Numbered from the stretch's first letter, positions 1 through 8,958 are shown. The stretch is 64,000 nt of DNA from Actinomycetota bacterium (GCA_014360655.1 JACIXC010000001.1:164715-228714); one strand, 5' to 3'. The notes: a model not told the origin generated them from the sequence alone. Numbers and translations: made by a program.

Positions 1-265
1 AGGGGTCCATGCGGGACGCGGTGGTGGGCCCCACGGAACCCGAGGGCTTTCCGCGGGGCGCCGGGCTGGGACCCGCGTAGTAGATGATCTCACCCTCCAC
101 CCGCACGGGAAGTTCCTCGCCCCTCTCCAGTGCCTCCACCAGCCTGCGGTGTGCCTGGTCACGCGCGGTCAGCAACCTGCCCGTGATGAGCAGCAGGTCC
201 CCCGCCGCCAGTTCCTCGCGCCGCTCGAGGGCAAGCGGCGTGGTGACGCGTATCTCCTCCTTCAT
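1..265 (-). CDS. fumB: fumarate hydratase class I, beta subunit (partial, cut by window edge)
   Basis: This is the N-terminal part of the beta (C-terminal-domain type) subunit of the two-subunit, iron-sulfur class I fumarase, which interconverts fumarate and malate. The translation carries the family's opening block: an N-terminus rich in VTTPL, then GDLLLITGRLLTARDQAH, the sugar-like IYYAGPSPAP turn and the GPTTASRMD motif that runs into the window edge. I chose the ATG at 265 because known beta subunits start at this point; the frame stays open further upstream and the ribosome site is weak. It lies downstream of the alpha subunit but is separated from it by a transporter gene, an unusual order. 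The rest of the gene is outside the window. Confidence 0.85.
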   Translation of the reverse strand, partial: MKEEIRVTTPLALERREELAAGDLLLITGRLLTARDQAHRRLVEALERGEELPVRVEGEIIYYAGPSPAPRGKPSGSVGPTTASRMDP

Positions 266-440
266 CTCCCGCAGCCTTTCCAGTATATCTACCTTCTTGT
301 CCTCTCTGCCGTCACCTTCTCCCTTGTCCCCTTGTCAACCCATACCCTTATTCTCCTCGTCCCCTTGTCCCCTTATTCTCTTACGACCCTTGTCCTCTTG
401 CAGGACCTCTTTTCGGATCATATCCCCGTTGCCCGGAAGC
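266..440. repeat. polypurine/polypyrimidine low-complexity spacer
   Basis: The gap between the transporter and fumarase beta is made largely of short imperfect repeats. On the minus strand GGGGACAAG and AGAATAAGGG recur several times between about 290 and 390. I see no gene here. The strong purine bias of one strand may only reflect slippage. Confidence 0.5.
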
Positions 441-2048
441 TCAGGTTTCGCCTCTTTCTCCGTCGCCTCCCCCTCCCCCGTCTTCCTGCGCCACCTTCCC
501 GTACGCCGCCATGGGTGCGGCCGCCTCGGCCTGTGCCTCACCTGCGATCCGGTCGGCGCGCTGCGATGCGGGAACCCTCGCAAAGGGGTTGGACATGCGC
601 TTCCAGCCGAAACAATGCCTGAAGGAACGGTGCCCCTGCAATCCCGCGACCAGGATCACCACGCCTCCCAGCAGGAGTATGACCTGGGGCCCGTTGAGGA
701 AATAGCGGAAATCCGCGTACCTGCCGTCGATGTCCCCGGCGAAGGTGCCGCCGATGCGCACGATCCATACGTTCAGCGGCTTCAGGCCGATACGGCGCCC
801 CAGCCCCGTGATGAGGTCGGCGAGCGGGCCCGCCAGCATGATGGAAGCGAAGATGGAGGCGCGCATGATGACCTGTATGGTGGCGAAGGCGCGCCCGCGG
901 TATTCCTCTTCCAGCACCTCGTGCAGGAGGGTGACCATGCCCACGATGGCATAGCCCATGCAGGTCCCGCCCGCGAAGACGATGATGAAGGAGAGCCACC
1001 GCACGGAAAGCAGCGAGAAGGACACCACCCCCACGCCGAAGCCGGTGATGGCCAGCCCGAGCAACCTCTCCTTGCGCACGCGGCTCCCCAGGGCTCCCGC
1101 CAGGATGGAACCGCCCATCATGCCGAAGAGGAGGGTGGTGAGGATGTACATGAAGGCGGAGCCGCTGCCCCCGAGCACGTAGCGCACGAAGCCCACGGTG
1201 AGCACGTAGATGGTCCCCCCGCCCAGGAAGCAGGTGAGGGTGAGCAGGAGCACGGTGCGGGTGAGGGGCTGTCCCCAGAGGTAACGGAACCCCTCCCTGA
1301 AGTCCTGCCTCACCTGCGAGGTGGTCATCTTCACCCGTTCCTCGCGGGAGATCTTGCGGAACCCTATGTGATAGATGAGATAGGCGGAGACGATGAAGGT
1401 CAGGGAGTCGATGAAGAAGGCCGCCTTGTTGGGATCGACCTTTCCCATGAATCCGGGGTTGATCCTGCCCAGCCAGGAGATGAAACCGATGATGCTCCCG
1501 GCGATGGCCGTCCCGAAGGCCATGGAGGCGTAGAGGGTGAGCATGTTGAGGGAATTGGCGTTGGTGAGCTGCTCGCTCTCCACCAGGTCTGGGATGCTGG
1601 CGTCCTTGGCCGGGCCGTAGATGATGGTGAAGGTCTCCATCACGAAGACAAGTATGCAGATGAGGAGCAGGTTCCCGGCGAAGGGCAACAGTACAACCAG
1701 CGCCGCACGGCTGATGTCGCAGAGCATCAGGGTCCTCTTGCGGTCCAGGCGGTCGATGATGATCCCGGCCAGGAAACCCAGCAGGATAGCGGGGAGGAAC
1801 TTGGAGAGCATCATCAGGCTGATGGCGTAGCTGCGACCGCCCGAGATCTGGTCCACGTAGGCGAAGAGCACGGCGACGATGATCCAGTCCCCCACGGCGG
1901 AGACCATCTGCCCCGTCCACAGGAGCAGGAAATCACGGTTGCGCAGGAGGTCGCGGTAAGCGGCGGGTCTTATCTGCAGGTCCTGCTCTGTGCGCCTGAA
2001 ACCCTTGAGCCTCTCGTCAGCGCATCTCTTGTCTGCCTTTCTTTCCAT
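441..2048 (-). CDS. MFS transporter (EntS/MFS_3-like)
   Basis: A polytopic membrane protein of about 535 residues in the major facilitator superfamily. After a short charged N-terminus it has the entry LLRNRDFLLLWTGQMVSAVG of MFS_3 exporters, then the cytoplasmic loop DRLDRKRTLMLCD that matches the family's DRxGRR signature between helices 2 and 3, and roughly twelve hydrophobic segments. The charged, Gly-rich C-terminal tail looks non-conserved. I chose ATG 2048 because the frame upstream runs into fumarase alpha; the start is 7 nt past that gene's stop. The substrate is unknown. Its place between the two fumarase subunits suggests co-expression with dicarboxylate metabolism, but the fold resembles drug or siderophore exporters more than dicarboxylate carriers. 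Confidence 0.8.
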   Translation of the reverse strand: MERKADKRCADERLKGFRRTEQDLQIRPAAYRDLLRNRDFLLLWTGQMVSAVGDWIIVAVLFAYVDQISGGRSYAISLMMLSKFLPAILLGFLAGIIIDRLDRKRTLMLCDISRAALVVLLPFAGNLLLICILVFVMETFTIIYGPAKDASIPDLVESEQLTNANSLNMLTLYASMAFGTAIAGSIIGFISWLGRINPGFMGKVDPNKAAFFIDSLTFIVSAYLIYHIGFRKISREERVKMTTSQVRQDFREGFRYLWGQPLTRTVLLLTLTCFLGGGTIYVLTVGFVRYVLGGSGSAFMYILTTLLFGMMGGSILAGALGSRVRKERLLGLAITGFGVGVVSFSLLSVRWLSFIIVFAGGTCMGYAIVGMVTLLHEVLEEEYRGRAFATIQVIMRASIFASIMLAGPLADLITGLGRRIGLKPLNVWIVRIGGTFAGDIDGRYADFRYFLNGPQVILLLGGVVILVAGLQGHRSFRHCFGWKRMSNPFARVPASQRADRIAGEAQAEAAAPMAAYGKVAQEDGGGGGDGERGET

Positions 2049-2055
2049 CTTCCCA

Positions 2056-2910
2056 TCATACCTCAAGGGAGCGGCGGCGCAGGGCGTGGCAGCAGATGAC
2101 CACCCCCACCGGGAGGCAGGCGATGTGGGTGGGGGCCTCTTCCAGGTGCACATCGAGGGCGGTGACCTCGCCTCCCAGTCCCGCCGCGCCGATGCCGGTG
2201 GCGTTCACCTCCGTCAGCAGCTCCTCCTCGATCTCGGCGAGAACGCCGCGTCCGTGGCGTTCCCCAACGGGGCGCAGGAGCCCGCGCAGGGCCAGCTCCA
2301 GGGCGCCCGCGGCCTCCGCGCCCACTCCCACGCCGACGACCACCGGCGGGCATGCCTGGGCGGCCTTGGCGCGCACCGCCTCGCGCACCGCCCGCTTCAA
2401 CCCGTCCTTACCCTCTCCCGGCAGGAGGAGGAAAAGGCGGCCCGCGTTCTCGCTGCCCCCTCCCTTGGCCAGCAGGGTGAGGCGCGCTTTACCCTCGGGC
2501 CCCCCCGCGTGCACGTGCACCGCCACCGGGGTGTTGTCCCCGCGGTTGCGGCGCGAGAAGAGGGGGTCGTCCACCAGCGACGACCGCAGGGGGACGCGGG
2601 CGGTCGCCCTGCGCAGGCCCTCGTTAACGGCCTCCTGGAAGGAGGCGGGGAGGGCGGTTTCCTCTCCCAGCTCCACGAAGAGGTGGAACATGCCGGTATC
2701 CTGGCATATGGGCAGTCCCTCCTCGCGCGCCACGCGGGCGTTGTCCACGATCATGCGCAGGGCGTAGCGCGCCAGCGCCGAGCTCTCCCTCTCCGCGGCT
2801 TCCCGCAGGGCATGCTCCACGTCCGGGGGCAGGTCCAGGCTGGCCTGGACGGCGAGCTCCTCCACCGCCCCGCTCAGCTCCGCCGCATCAAGAACCCGCG
2901 AGCCGCGCAT
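2056..2910 (-). CDS. fumA: fumarate hydratase class I, alpha subunit
   Basis: The alpha subunit of the two-subunit [4Fe-4S] fumarase, 284 residues, a usual length. Cluster and active-site motifs are visible: LPICQDTG (first Cys ligand), GDNTPVAVH, the GGGSEN block, QACPPVVVGVGVG (second Cys) and, near the end, TGIGAAGLGGEVTALDV followed by LPVGVVICCHALR (third Cys region). It acts in the cytoplasm with the beta subunit encoded at the window's left edge. The ATG overlaps the last 23 nt of malate dehydrogenase and has a GGAGG site about 6 nt upstream, so the two are translationally coupled. With malate dehydrogenase it forms an oxaloacetate-malate-fumarate segment of the TCA cycle, which may run reductively in an anaerobe. 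Confidence 0.92.
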   Translation of the reverse strand: MRGSRVLDAAELSGAVEELAVQASLDLPPDVEHALREAAERESSALARYALRMIVDNARVAREEGLPICQDTGMFHLFVELGEETALPASFQEAVNEGLRRATARVPLRSSLVDDPLFSRRNRGDNTPVAVHVHAGGPEGKARLTLLAKGGGSENAGRLFLLLPGEGKDGLKRAVREAVRAKAAQACPPVVVGVGVGAEAAGALELALRGLLRPVGERHGRGVLAEIEEELLTEVNATGIGAAGLGGEVTALDVHLEEAPTHIACLPVGVVICCHALRRRSLEV

Positions 2911-3826
2911 CGAGCTCCTCCATCCTGGCCTTGATGCGGCGCGCGCATTCTTCCAGTTCCTTCCTTTCCCCGCCGTCGAGCGGAAGCTCCACCACCTTCT
3001 TCCATCCCCCTTCCCCCAGCGTCACCGGCACGCCCAGGAAGACGTCCCGCAGCCCGTACTCGCCTTCCAGGAGCACGCTGGCCGTCACCTGCAGGCCCTC
3101 GTCCTCCAGCACGGCCCGTACCATGCGCGCCGCACAGGCGGAGGGCGCGTGGTAGGCGCTTCCCTGCTTGAGGAGGGAGACGATCTCCGCCCCGCCGTCC
3201 CGGGTCCGCTCCTGCAACTCCCGCAGCTTGCCGGGAGGCAGGAGTTCGCTCAGGGGCACGCCCGCCGCGGAGGTGAAACGAGGCAGGGGAAGCATCTCCT
3301 CGCCGTGGCTTCCCAGCACCGTCGGCTGGACCTGCCCGGGAGGGAGCCCCAGCTCCCGCGCCGCGAAATAGGCCAGGCGCGAGCCGTCCAGCAGGCCGGC
3401 CATGCCCATGACGCGGTGGCGGTCCCAGCCCGTAGTGCGCCACGCGAGGTAGGACATCTCGTCCAGGGGGTTGGTCACCATGATGAGCACGCAGTCGGGC
3501 GCGGCCTCGGCCAGGGAGGACACCACCTCCCTCACCACGGCCGCGTTCTTCTCCGTGAGATCGGCGCGTGACATACCCGGCTGCCTGGGGAAACCGGCGG
3601 TGATCACAGCCACGCGGCTGCCCTCGGCCAGCCGGTAATCGTCTCCTCCCTCCACCCGGGAGGGAGACGTGGTGAGGGCCAGGGACTGCGCTATGTCGAG
3701 GGCCTTGCCCCGCGCCAGATCGCCGTAGATGTCGATGAGGGCCACGTCCGCCAGGCCCTGCTCCGCTACGCGCATGGCCGTGGTGGATCCCACCATGCCC
3801 GCGCCCACGACGGTAACCTTGCGCAT
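2888..3826 (-). CDS. mdh: malate dehydrogenase (LDH-like)
   Basis: NAD-dependent malate dehydrogenase of the lactate dehydrogenase-like group, 312 residues. The Rossmann motif VGAGMVGS opens the protein. The substrate loop TAGFPRQPGMSR has the Arg expected for dicarboxylates (lactate dehydrogenases carry Gln there). VTNPLDEM follows, and GSHGEEMLPLPR holds the catalytic His; most relatives read GGHGD, so Ser and Glu here are mild variants. The ATG has an AGGAGG site 4 nt upstream. First gene of the operon, overlapping fumarase alpha. Confidence 0.93.
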   Translation of the reverse strand: MRKVTVVGAGMVGSTTAMRVAEQGLADVALIDIYGDLARGKALDIAQSLALTTSPSRVEGGDDYRLAEGSRVAVITAGFPRQPGMSRADLTEKNAAVVREVVSSLAEAAPDCVLIMVTNPLDEMSYLAWRTTGWDRHRVMGMAGLLDGSRLAYFAARELGLPPGQVQPTVLGSHGEEMLPLPRFTSAAGVPLSELLPPGKLRELQERTRDGGAEIVSLLKQGSAYHAPSACAARMVRAVLEDEGLQVTASVLLEGEYGLRDVFLGVPVTLGEGGWKKVVELPLDGGERKELEECARRIKARMEELDARLAGS

Positions 3827-3913
3827 TTAGCCTCCTTTCTCCCCCTCCTAGCACGACGAAGCTATTTTCCTATATACGGCGGGAGCGCGCAAACTCCCGG
3901 AACCGCTACAGGA

Positions 3914-4003
3914 ACGCTCCGCGCGGTCGCGCGGGAGAAAGTGTGGTGGGGATGTACCCGTCCACGGCGTCAAGGGGACGCTCCGCGCGGTCGCGCGGGA
4001 GAA
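3914..4003. repeat. two copies of a 26-bp hairpin-forming repeat
   Basis: A 26-bp sequence occurs identically at 3914-3939 and 3978-4003. Each copy folds on itself: CCGCGC, the loop GGTC, then GCGCGG, extended by CT/AG pairs with one bulged G. They sit between the mdh start and the end of the topoisomerase gene. They could be transcription-ending hairpins (no T run follows) or a dispersed repeat family; I cannot tell which. Confidence 0.6.
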
Positions 4004-4119
4004 CGCAGCTGTACACGCCGCACACGGCCCCTCCTTACGCTAAAAAGGACGGACGGCGGGGAAGGCATGCGCCGCCTGCCTTGCGCGCGCGGCGTGACCC
4101 CGCAGACCCGGCGCCCCGG

Positions 4120-6294
4120 CTACCCCCTCTCCCCGGAAGGGCCGCCGGGGATCTCCCCCGAGGTCCCGCCGCCCGTTTCCGCGCTCTCTCCCACGGGGGC
4201 TTCCGTGCCCGCATCCGCGGCGGTCGCAGGGTCCGTCTCCACCTCCGTATCCCCGTCCGCCTTCCCGGGAGGAGCCCCCTCCTTCTTGCTGGGGCAGGAA
4301 GTGTCCAGGCAGAGGACCCAGGGTCTGCGACCCTTGTTCACCACCTTCACCCGCGGGGAGGAGCACTGCGGACAGACCTCGCCGGTAGGCACCACGTTGC
4401 CGCTCTGCGGCAGGGGATAGGTGACGTTGCACTGGGGATAATCGCTGCAACCCACGAACCTCTTCTTGCTCTTCTTCGCACGCACCACCCTCAGGTCGGC
4501 CCCGCAGGCCGGGCAGGTCCCCAGGACGCGGTCCTCCTTGATGCCGTTGCGTATCTCCGCCGCCACCTCCGCCCTGCTCGCCTCGAGCTGCTTCATCACC
4601 CGGGAGAGCATCTCGCGCGACTTGTCCACCACCTCCACGCGTGTCTCCTTGCCCTCCACGATGGCGTCCATGTCGCGCTCCAGGAGCGCCGTCATCTCGG
4701 GCGACGAGATGTGGTCGGCGAACTTGCGCAGGGCCTCGGTCACCGCTATACCGGTCTCCGTGGGAGCGATGGGGTCCCCGTAGATATAGCCGCGCTCGTA
4801 AAGGCTTTCGATGATGGCGTGCCGCGTGGACTTGGTGCCCAGGCCCAGCTCCTCCATCTTCTCGATGAGCTTGCCCTGGCTGTAGCGAGGCGGCGGCTGG
4901 GTTTCGCCGCGCTTGGGCTCCTGCCTTTCCGTGACCTCCACTTCCTCACCCGCGGCGAGATGCGGGAGGTCGGTTTCCTTCTTGCGGCCGTAGGGATAGT
5001 AGCGGTACCAGCCCTCCTCCGTCGTGCGCGTGCCGCGCGCGATGAAGGGCTCCCCTCCGCAGACGAGGTCCGCGCGCACCGACAGCACAACCGCCTCGCC
5101 GGCCAGCGTGGCCATGAAGCGCCGCGCCACCAGCTCATATATCTTCCATTCCTGCTGCGTGAGGTCGCCGCGGGAGGCCGCGGCGGTTGGATGCACGGGC
5201 GGGTGGTCCGTGGATTCCTTCTTTCCCCGGGTGGGTGAGAGCTTGTCCTTCTTCAGCAGCTCCCGGCTCAGCTCCCCCAGCTCCGCGCTCTTGGCCAGCT
5301 CGCGCAGAATGCCCCTTAAATCGAGCGAGGGGGGATAGACGGTGTTGTCCACGCGCGGGTAGCTGATGTAACCGTTTATGTAGAGGTTCTCGGCGATACT
5401 CATGGCCTTGGCGGCCGAGAAGCCCAGGGAGGCGGCGGCGGCGAGCAGCCCGGTGGTGTTGAAGGGCACGGGAGGCCTCACACTCCTCTCCGTCGACTTG
5501 ACCTCCTGCACCAGGGCCCTGTCCGTCAGCCGCGCGTACGCCTCCAGCGCCTCCTCCTCGCTTGGAAAGCGCTCCCGCGCGTGCAACGCGTGGAAGCTCT
5601 CCCCGTCCTTGCTGCATTCTATCTTCAAGGTCCAGAAAGGTTCGGGCACGAATTCCCGGCGCTCCCTCTCGCGGTCCACGATGAGGGCCAGGGTGGGGCT
5701 CTGCACCCTTCCCACGGAAAGGAACTTCTTTCCAAGCCGCGTGGAGGCCAGGCTGATGAAGCGGGTGAGGCTCGCCCCCCAGATGAGGTCGATGTCCTGG
5801 CGCGCCTCACCCGCCGAGGCCAGGTTGTAATAGGGCTCCTCCAACTGAGCGAAGACCCGCTTGATCTCCTGGGGGGTGAGGGCGGAGAAGCGCGCCCTGC
5901 GCACCCTGATGTCCGGACGCACCTCGCGGATGAGGTTGATGGCATCGACCCCTATCAGCTCACCCTCCCGGTCGAAGTCGGTCGCGATGATCACCTCGTC
6001 CGCCTTGCGCGCCTCGCTCTGCACCGTCTTGATGAGGGACTTGTTGGTGGGCACCTTCACTATGTCGGCGTGAATGAGTTCCCGCGGTTCCACTTCCTGC
6101 CATTGCTGGTAGCGGGTGGGAAAGTCCACCTTGAGGATGTGGCCCTTGAGGCCCAGGCAGTGCACCTCGTCGCCGTTGGAGCGGAACACGTAGATGGGGT
6201 TGCGTGACTTGGAAAGCGGCTTCGCCCTGCCATCCGAGAGGATGGTGGAGATGCGCCGTGCCGTCGTGTTCTTCTCCGTTATGATAAGTTTCAT
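4120..6294 (-). CDS. topA: DNA topoisomerase I, archaeal-type (type IA)
   Basis: A 724-residue type IA topoisomerase that relaxes negative supercoils by a 5'-phosphotyrosine intermediate. From the chosen start MKLIITEKN, the Toprim acidic triad is at residues 106-110 (TDFDREGE), with Glu7 in the first strand, and the catalytic Tyr is Tyr312 in ISYPRVDN. Two C-terminal C4 zinc fingers follow (CPACG...CSDYPQC and CPQC...CLDTSC), then an acidic, Gly/Thr-rich tail. The MKLIITEKNTTARRI opening, the GLKGHI loop and the overall length resemble archaeal TopA rather than the usual bacterial enzyme. I chose ATG 6294 over the longer frame (to 6399) because the family starts here and GGAAG lies just upstream. 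Confidence 0.9.
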   Translation of the reverse strand: MKLIITEKNTTARRISTILSDGRAKPLSKSRNPIYVFRSNGDEVHCLGLKGHILKVDFPTRYQQWQEVEPRELIHADIVKVPTNKSLIKTVQSEARKADEVIIATDFDREGELIGVDAINLIREVRPDIRVRRARFSALTPQEIKRVFAQLEEPYYNLASAGEARQDIDLIWGASLTRFISLASTRLGKKFLSVGRVQSPTLALIVDRERERREFVPEPFWTLKIECSKDGESFHALHARERFPSEEEALEAYARLTDRALVQEVKSTERSVRPPVPFNTTGLLAAAASLGFSAAKAMSIAENLYINGYISYPRVDNTVYPPSLDLRGILRELAKSAELGELSRELLKKDKLSPTRGKKESTDHPPVHPTAAASRGDLTQQEWKIYELVARRFMATLAGEAVVLSVRADLVCGGEPFIARGTRTTEEGWYRYYPYGRKKETDLPHLAAGEEVEVTERQEPKRGETQPPPRYSQGKLIEKMEELGLGTKSTRHAIIESLYERGYIYGDPIAPTETGIAVTEALRKFADHISSPEMTALLERDMDAIVEGKETRVEVVDKSREMLSRVMKQLEASRAEVAAEIRNGIKEDRVLGTCPACGADLRVVRAKKSKKRFVGCSDYPQCNVTYPLPQSGNVVPTGEVCPQCSSPRVKVVNKGRRPWVLCLDTSCPSKKEGAPPGKADGDTEVETDPATAADAGTEAPVGESAETGGGTSGEIPGGPSGERG

Positions 6295-6660
6295 CTTCTT
6301 CCGCCCCCGGGCAAACATTCGGCAAATATCCGTACCATATTTACACCACACCGTCAAGGAATCCCTTGCCCTTGCCTTCGCAACCCTCGAGGAGGACACC
6401 GAAAGGGCTTGGCGTCCCTGCCTGCCGGGTGTACCTCCGCTTCTCCCCTCGCGCGTGACGCGCCCGGGCGCGTCACGGCGTGCCCGTCGTGCTCACTCCG
6501 GATTCTGGTGGAAGGATATGGAAAGGCAACCGCGCGGGGCCGAACGGCGACGTCGGGCGCCCCCTCCCGCGATCCCGCCCGGGCGCACGGAGTGACGCCT
6601 CGGCGTGCCCCGCGCCTCGTTTCTTATCCCGCCGGGCCAGGGCGCGGGGACGCGCGCCCG
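6295..6660. other. intergenic stretch with a perfect 22-bp palindrome
   Basis: No gene is supported in this 366-bp gap. It contains one striking element, a perfect 22-bp palindrome at 6455-6476 with arms GTGACGCGCCC and GGGCGCGTCAC. It could cruciform, act as an operator for a dimeric repressor, or form a hairpin at the end of the MBL-hydrolase transcript, which stops at 6661 reading towards topA. No T run is present. Confidence 0.5.
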
Positions 6661-7479
6661 TCAGAGCGGGCTGCCGAAGATATGCCGGTAGGAGAACTGG
6701 TCGTGCGCGGAGAGGAGCCGCACGGAACCGCCGTGGTCCCCCAAGAGCCCCTTGAGCTTCTTCACCTGGTGCATGGCCGCCGCGTGGTCGACGTGGGCCA
6801 CCAGCCGGAAGCCCCGGATGCCGACGGGAGCCGGTCCCGCGACCCGCAGTTCCTCCTGGACGTAGTAAGCGTCTCCGCAGTGCAGCAGCCAGCCCTCGCC
6901 CGTCTCCACCGCCACGCCGCAGTGGCCCCTGGTATGCCCCGGCAGGGGGACCAGCAAGATGCCCCCCGGCACGCCGGAAAGTTCCGCCACCCCGTCCATG
7001 CCGAACCACCTGCCGCCCGCCGCGGCCTCGTAGGTCACCCAGCGAGGTCCGTGCGCGAAATGGCAGCGGCGGTAGCGCTCCCTCTCGCTCCTGCTCACGG
7101 GGTGCAGCGCAACGTCGCGCTCCGTCGCGCTGACGTGCACCCGGGCATGGGGAAAATCCGCCAGCCCGCCTGCATGGTCCCTGTCCAGGTGGGTACAGAC
7201 GATGTCGCTCACATCCCGGGGATCGAAGCCCATGTGCTGCAAGCGGCGCAGGGCCGTCTGGGACTCGTCCGGACGCAGGTTGAGTAGCAGGTTGTCCCTG
7301 CCCAACCTTCGCGGGTTCCTCATGTCCTCGACACCGAAGCCGGCATCCACCAGCACCAGGCGGTCGCCGGCCTCGACGAGCAGGCAGAGGCAGGGGACCC
7401 GGTCGAGGTGCGGTGCCAGCCAGTAGGCCACGCGGGGGTGCATGGTCCCGCAGTTCATGTAGTGTACCTTCATCCCCAT
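6661..7479 (-). CDS. MBL-fold metallo-hydrolase (lactonase-like)
   Basis: A metallo-beta-lactamase-fold hydrolase of 272 residues. The metal motif reads THLDRDHAGG, that is HxDxDH, in which Asp replaces the second His of the usual HxHxDH. Further ligands appear in LPGHTRGHCG, CGDAYY and a late SAHD. AHL lactonases of the AiiA type share overall layout, but the substrate here cannot be read from sequence. ATG 7479 follows GGGAAG; longer starts would run into the preceding hydrolase gene, whose stop (7470) already overlaps this start. The overlap suggests co-translation with that alpha/beta hydrolase. Confidence 0.82.
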   Translation of the reverse strand: MGMKVHYMNCGTMHPRVAYWLAPHLDRVPCLCLLVEAGDRLVLVDAGFGVEDMRNPRRLGRDNLLLNLRPDESQTALRRLQHMGFDPRDVSDIVCTHLDRDHAGGLADFPHARVHVSATERDVALHPVSRSERERYRRCHFAHGPRWVTYEAAAGGRWFGMDGVAELSGVPGGILLVPLPGHTRGHCGVAVETGEGWLLHCGDAYYVQEELRVAGPAPVGIRGFRLVAHVDHAAAMHQVKKLKGLLGDHGGSVRLLSAHDQFSYRHIFGSPL

Positions 7480-8675
7480 GTCTTCCCGTTCCCGGAACAT
7501 CCCGGGTCGCTATGCGGCGCCCGCGGAGCTGCCTGGGCGCCCAGGTACGTCTGCAGCCACTCGAAGGTGAGGTCCAGCCATTCCCGGTAATGCCCCATGG
7601 CGCAGTGGTCGTCGTTCTCGTACAGCTTCAGGAAGGCCCGCGGCGCCCTGGCGGCGAGCACGATGGAATCCTTCGTTCCCAGCAGGGTGTCGCGGTCCCC
7701 GTTGATGACCAGGAGGGGGATCTCGATCTTCCGGTAGAGGTCGTTTCCCTCAAAGGAAAGTTCTTCCAGTCGCGCGGCCATGTCCCTGATGCCGCTCGCG
7801 CCGGTGACCTTCACGAGCGCGGAGACGATGATCTCCGGTATGCCCAGGGAATTGCCGGGACCGAAGGCATGGTGCAGGGGCGCGCCGCAGGCCACGGCGC
7901 AACGGAGCCTCTCGCTCGCCGCCGCCATGCGCGCGGACCAGTAGCCGCCGAAGCTCACCCCCACCATGGCCATGCGCGACGCGTCCACCCTGGGATGGGA
8001 TGCGTAATGTTCGATGACCGCGCGGTAGACGTCCTGCGAGGCGGGGGACATGGGGCGCCGGTAGGAATAGGTCCCCGGCATCTCCATGAGGAAAACACCC
8101 ATGCGCGCGTCCCGGTAGGCCAGCAGGGGGAGGGAGATCTCCTGCACCGTCCCCTCCAATCCATTGGTAATTATTACCATGGGATACTTTCCCTCGTCCG
8201 CGGGAAAGCGCTCGTAGCCCGCCACCCGCTCCCCCGCCGCCTCCAGGGTCACGGGACGCATGAGGTCGTCCAGGAGGGGAACAAGACGGTCGCAGAGCCC
8301 GCGGGCCTTGTGGTAGGCCTCCATCCTCATGGGCGTGGTGCCCGGAAAGGCGCTCACCGTGTAGTAGGTTATCGCCTTGACGAGGGTTTCCTTCCCCTTT
8401 GCGTGTTCTTCCGCGTCCTGCGAGGCCAGGAGCCTTTCCGCCTCTTCCTCGTACCCCGCGGCGATGCCGTTCCAGTACCCGCACCACGCGGACTCCCGGA
8501 AGGACTTGAGGTCGCCGAGTTCCCGCGCGAAGACGCCGGGATCGAGCTTCCCCATGTTGGCATAACGCAGCCGGAAGAGCTGGGGGAGGAAGTAACTCAC
8601 CCCCAGCCGGTTCGCGGCCCTTTCCGTCTGACCCGAGACCAGGCAGAAGGTGGTGAACAGGTCCTTGAGCGTCAT
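7470..8675 (-). CDS. alpha/beta hydrolase (FrsA-like)
   Basis: A 401-residue cytoplasmic alpha/beta hydrolase. The nucleophile elbow is GVSFGG with Ser241, the acid lies in INGDRDT (Asp327 or Asp329), and the His is in ENDDHCAMGH (about residue 357). A long helical N-terminal region of about 150 residues precedes the catalytic fold, as in the FrsA/DUF1100 group. The start has a strong GGAAGGAGG site. The C-terminal 15 residues look non-conserved and overlap the next gene. Substrate unknown; esterase or C-C hydrolase activity would fit. Confidence 0.82.
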   Translation of the reverse strand: MTLKDLFTTFCLVSGQTERAANRLGVSYFLPQLFRLRYANMGKLDPGVFARELGDLKSFRESAWCGYWNGIAAGYEEEAERLLASQDAEEHAKGKETLVKAITYYTVSAFPGTTPMRMEAYHKARGLCDRLVPLLDDLMRPVTLEAAGERVAGYERFPADEGKYPMVIITNGLEGTVQEISLPLLAYRDARMGVFLMEMPGTYSYRRPMSPASQDVYRAVIEHYASHPRVDASRMAMVGVSFGGYWSARMAAASERLRCAVACGAPLHHAFGPGNSLGIPEIIVSALVKVTGASGIRDMAARLEELSFEGNDLYRKIEIPLLVINGDRDTLLGTKDSIVLAARAPRAFLKLYENDDHCAMGHYREWLDLTFEWLQTYLGAQAAPRAPHSDPGCSGNGKTWG

Positions 8676-8825
8676 GCCGACCTCCTTCCGTCATATCCGG
8701 CCTTCCCCGGCCTTCCCGGACGCGGGCCGTGCCGCGCCCCGCGACCGGGCGGCCCTTGTGGCGCGTGCGACTCCCCCTCGACGCGGGGAAACGATCATGC
8801 AAGGTCCGTCCCCGTAACCGTTGAC

Positions 8826-8921
8826 GTCGGCTCCCCGAGTACGCGGTGAGGCGACGCCGGGTCCCGGAATATGACTCCCGACCTGGTCCGGCTCCTCGAG
8901 CACGCGGTGAGGCGACCCCGG
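8826..8921. repeat. two imperfect 35-bp direct repeats
   Basis: Copies at 8826-8860 and 8887-8921 share the core ACGCGGTGAGGCGAC and differ at about five positions, with a 61-bp period. They lie upstream of the FrsA-like hydrolase gene. Possibly paired binding sites, possibly a minisatellite; there is no other evidence. Confidence 0.45.
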
Positions 8922-8958
8922 GGGCAGGAGACCGCCGTCCTTCTTCTCCGCGCCTACC

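Noticed and set aside
84..2099. Long plus-strand open frame across the fumarase/MFS region
   Set aside because: It is antisense to clear MFS and fumarase genes; the high GC content leaves opposite frames open, and the protein has no family features.
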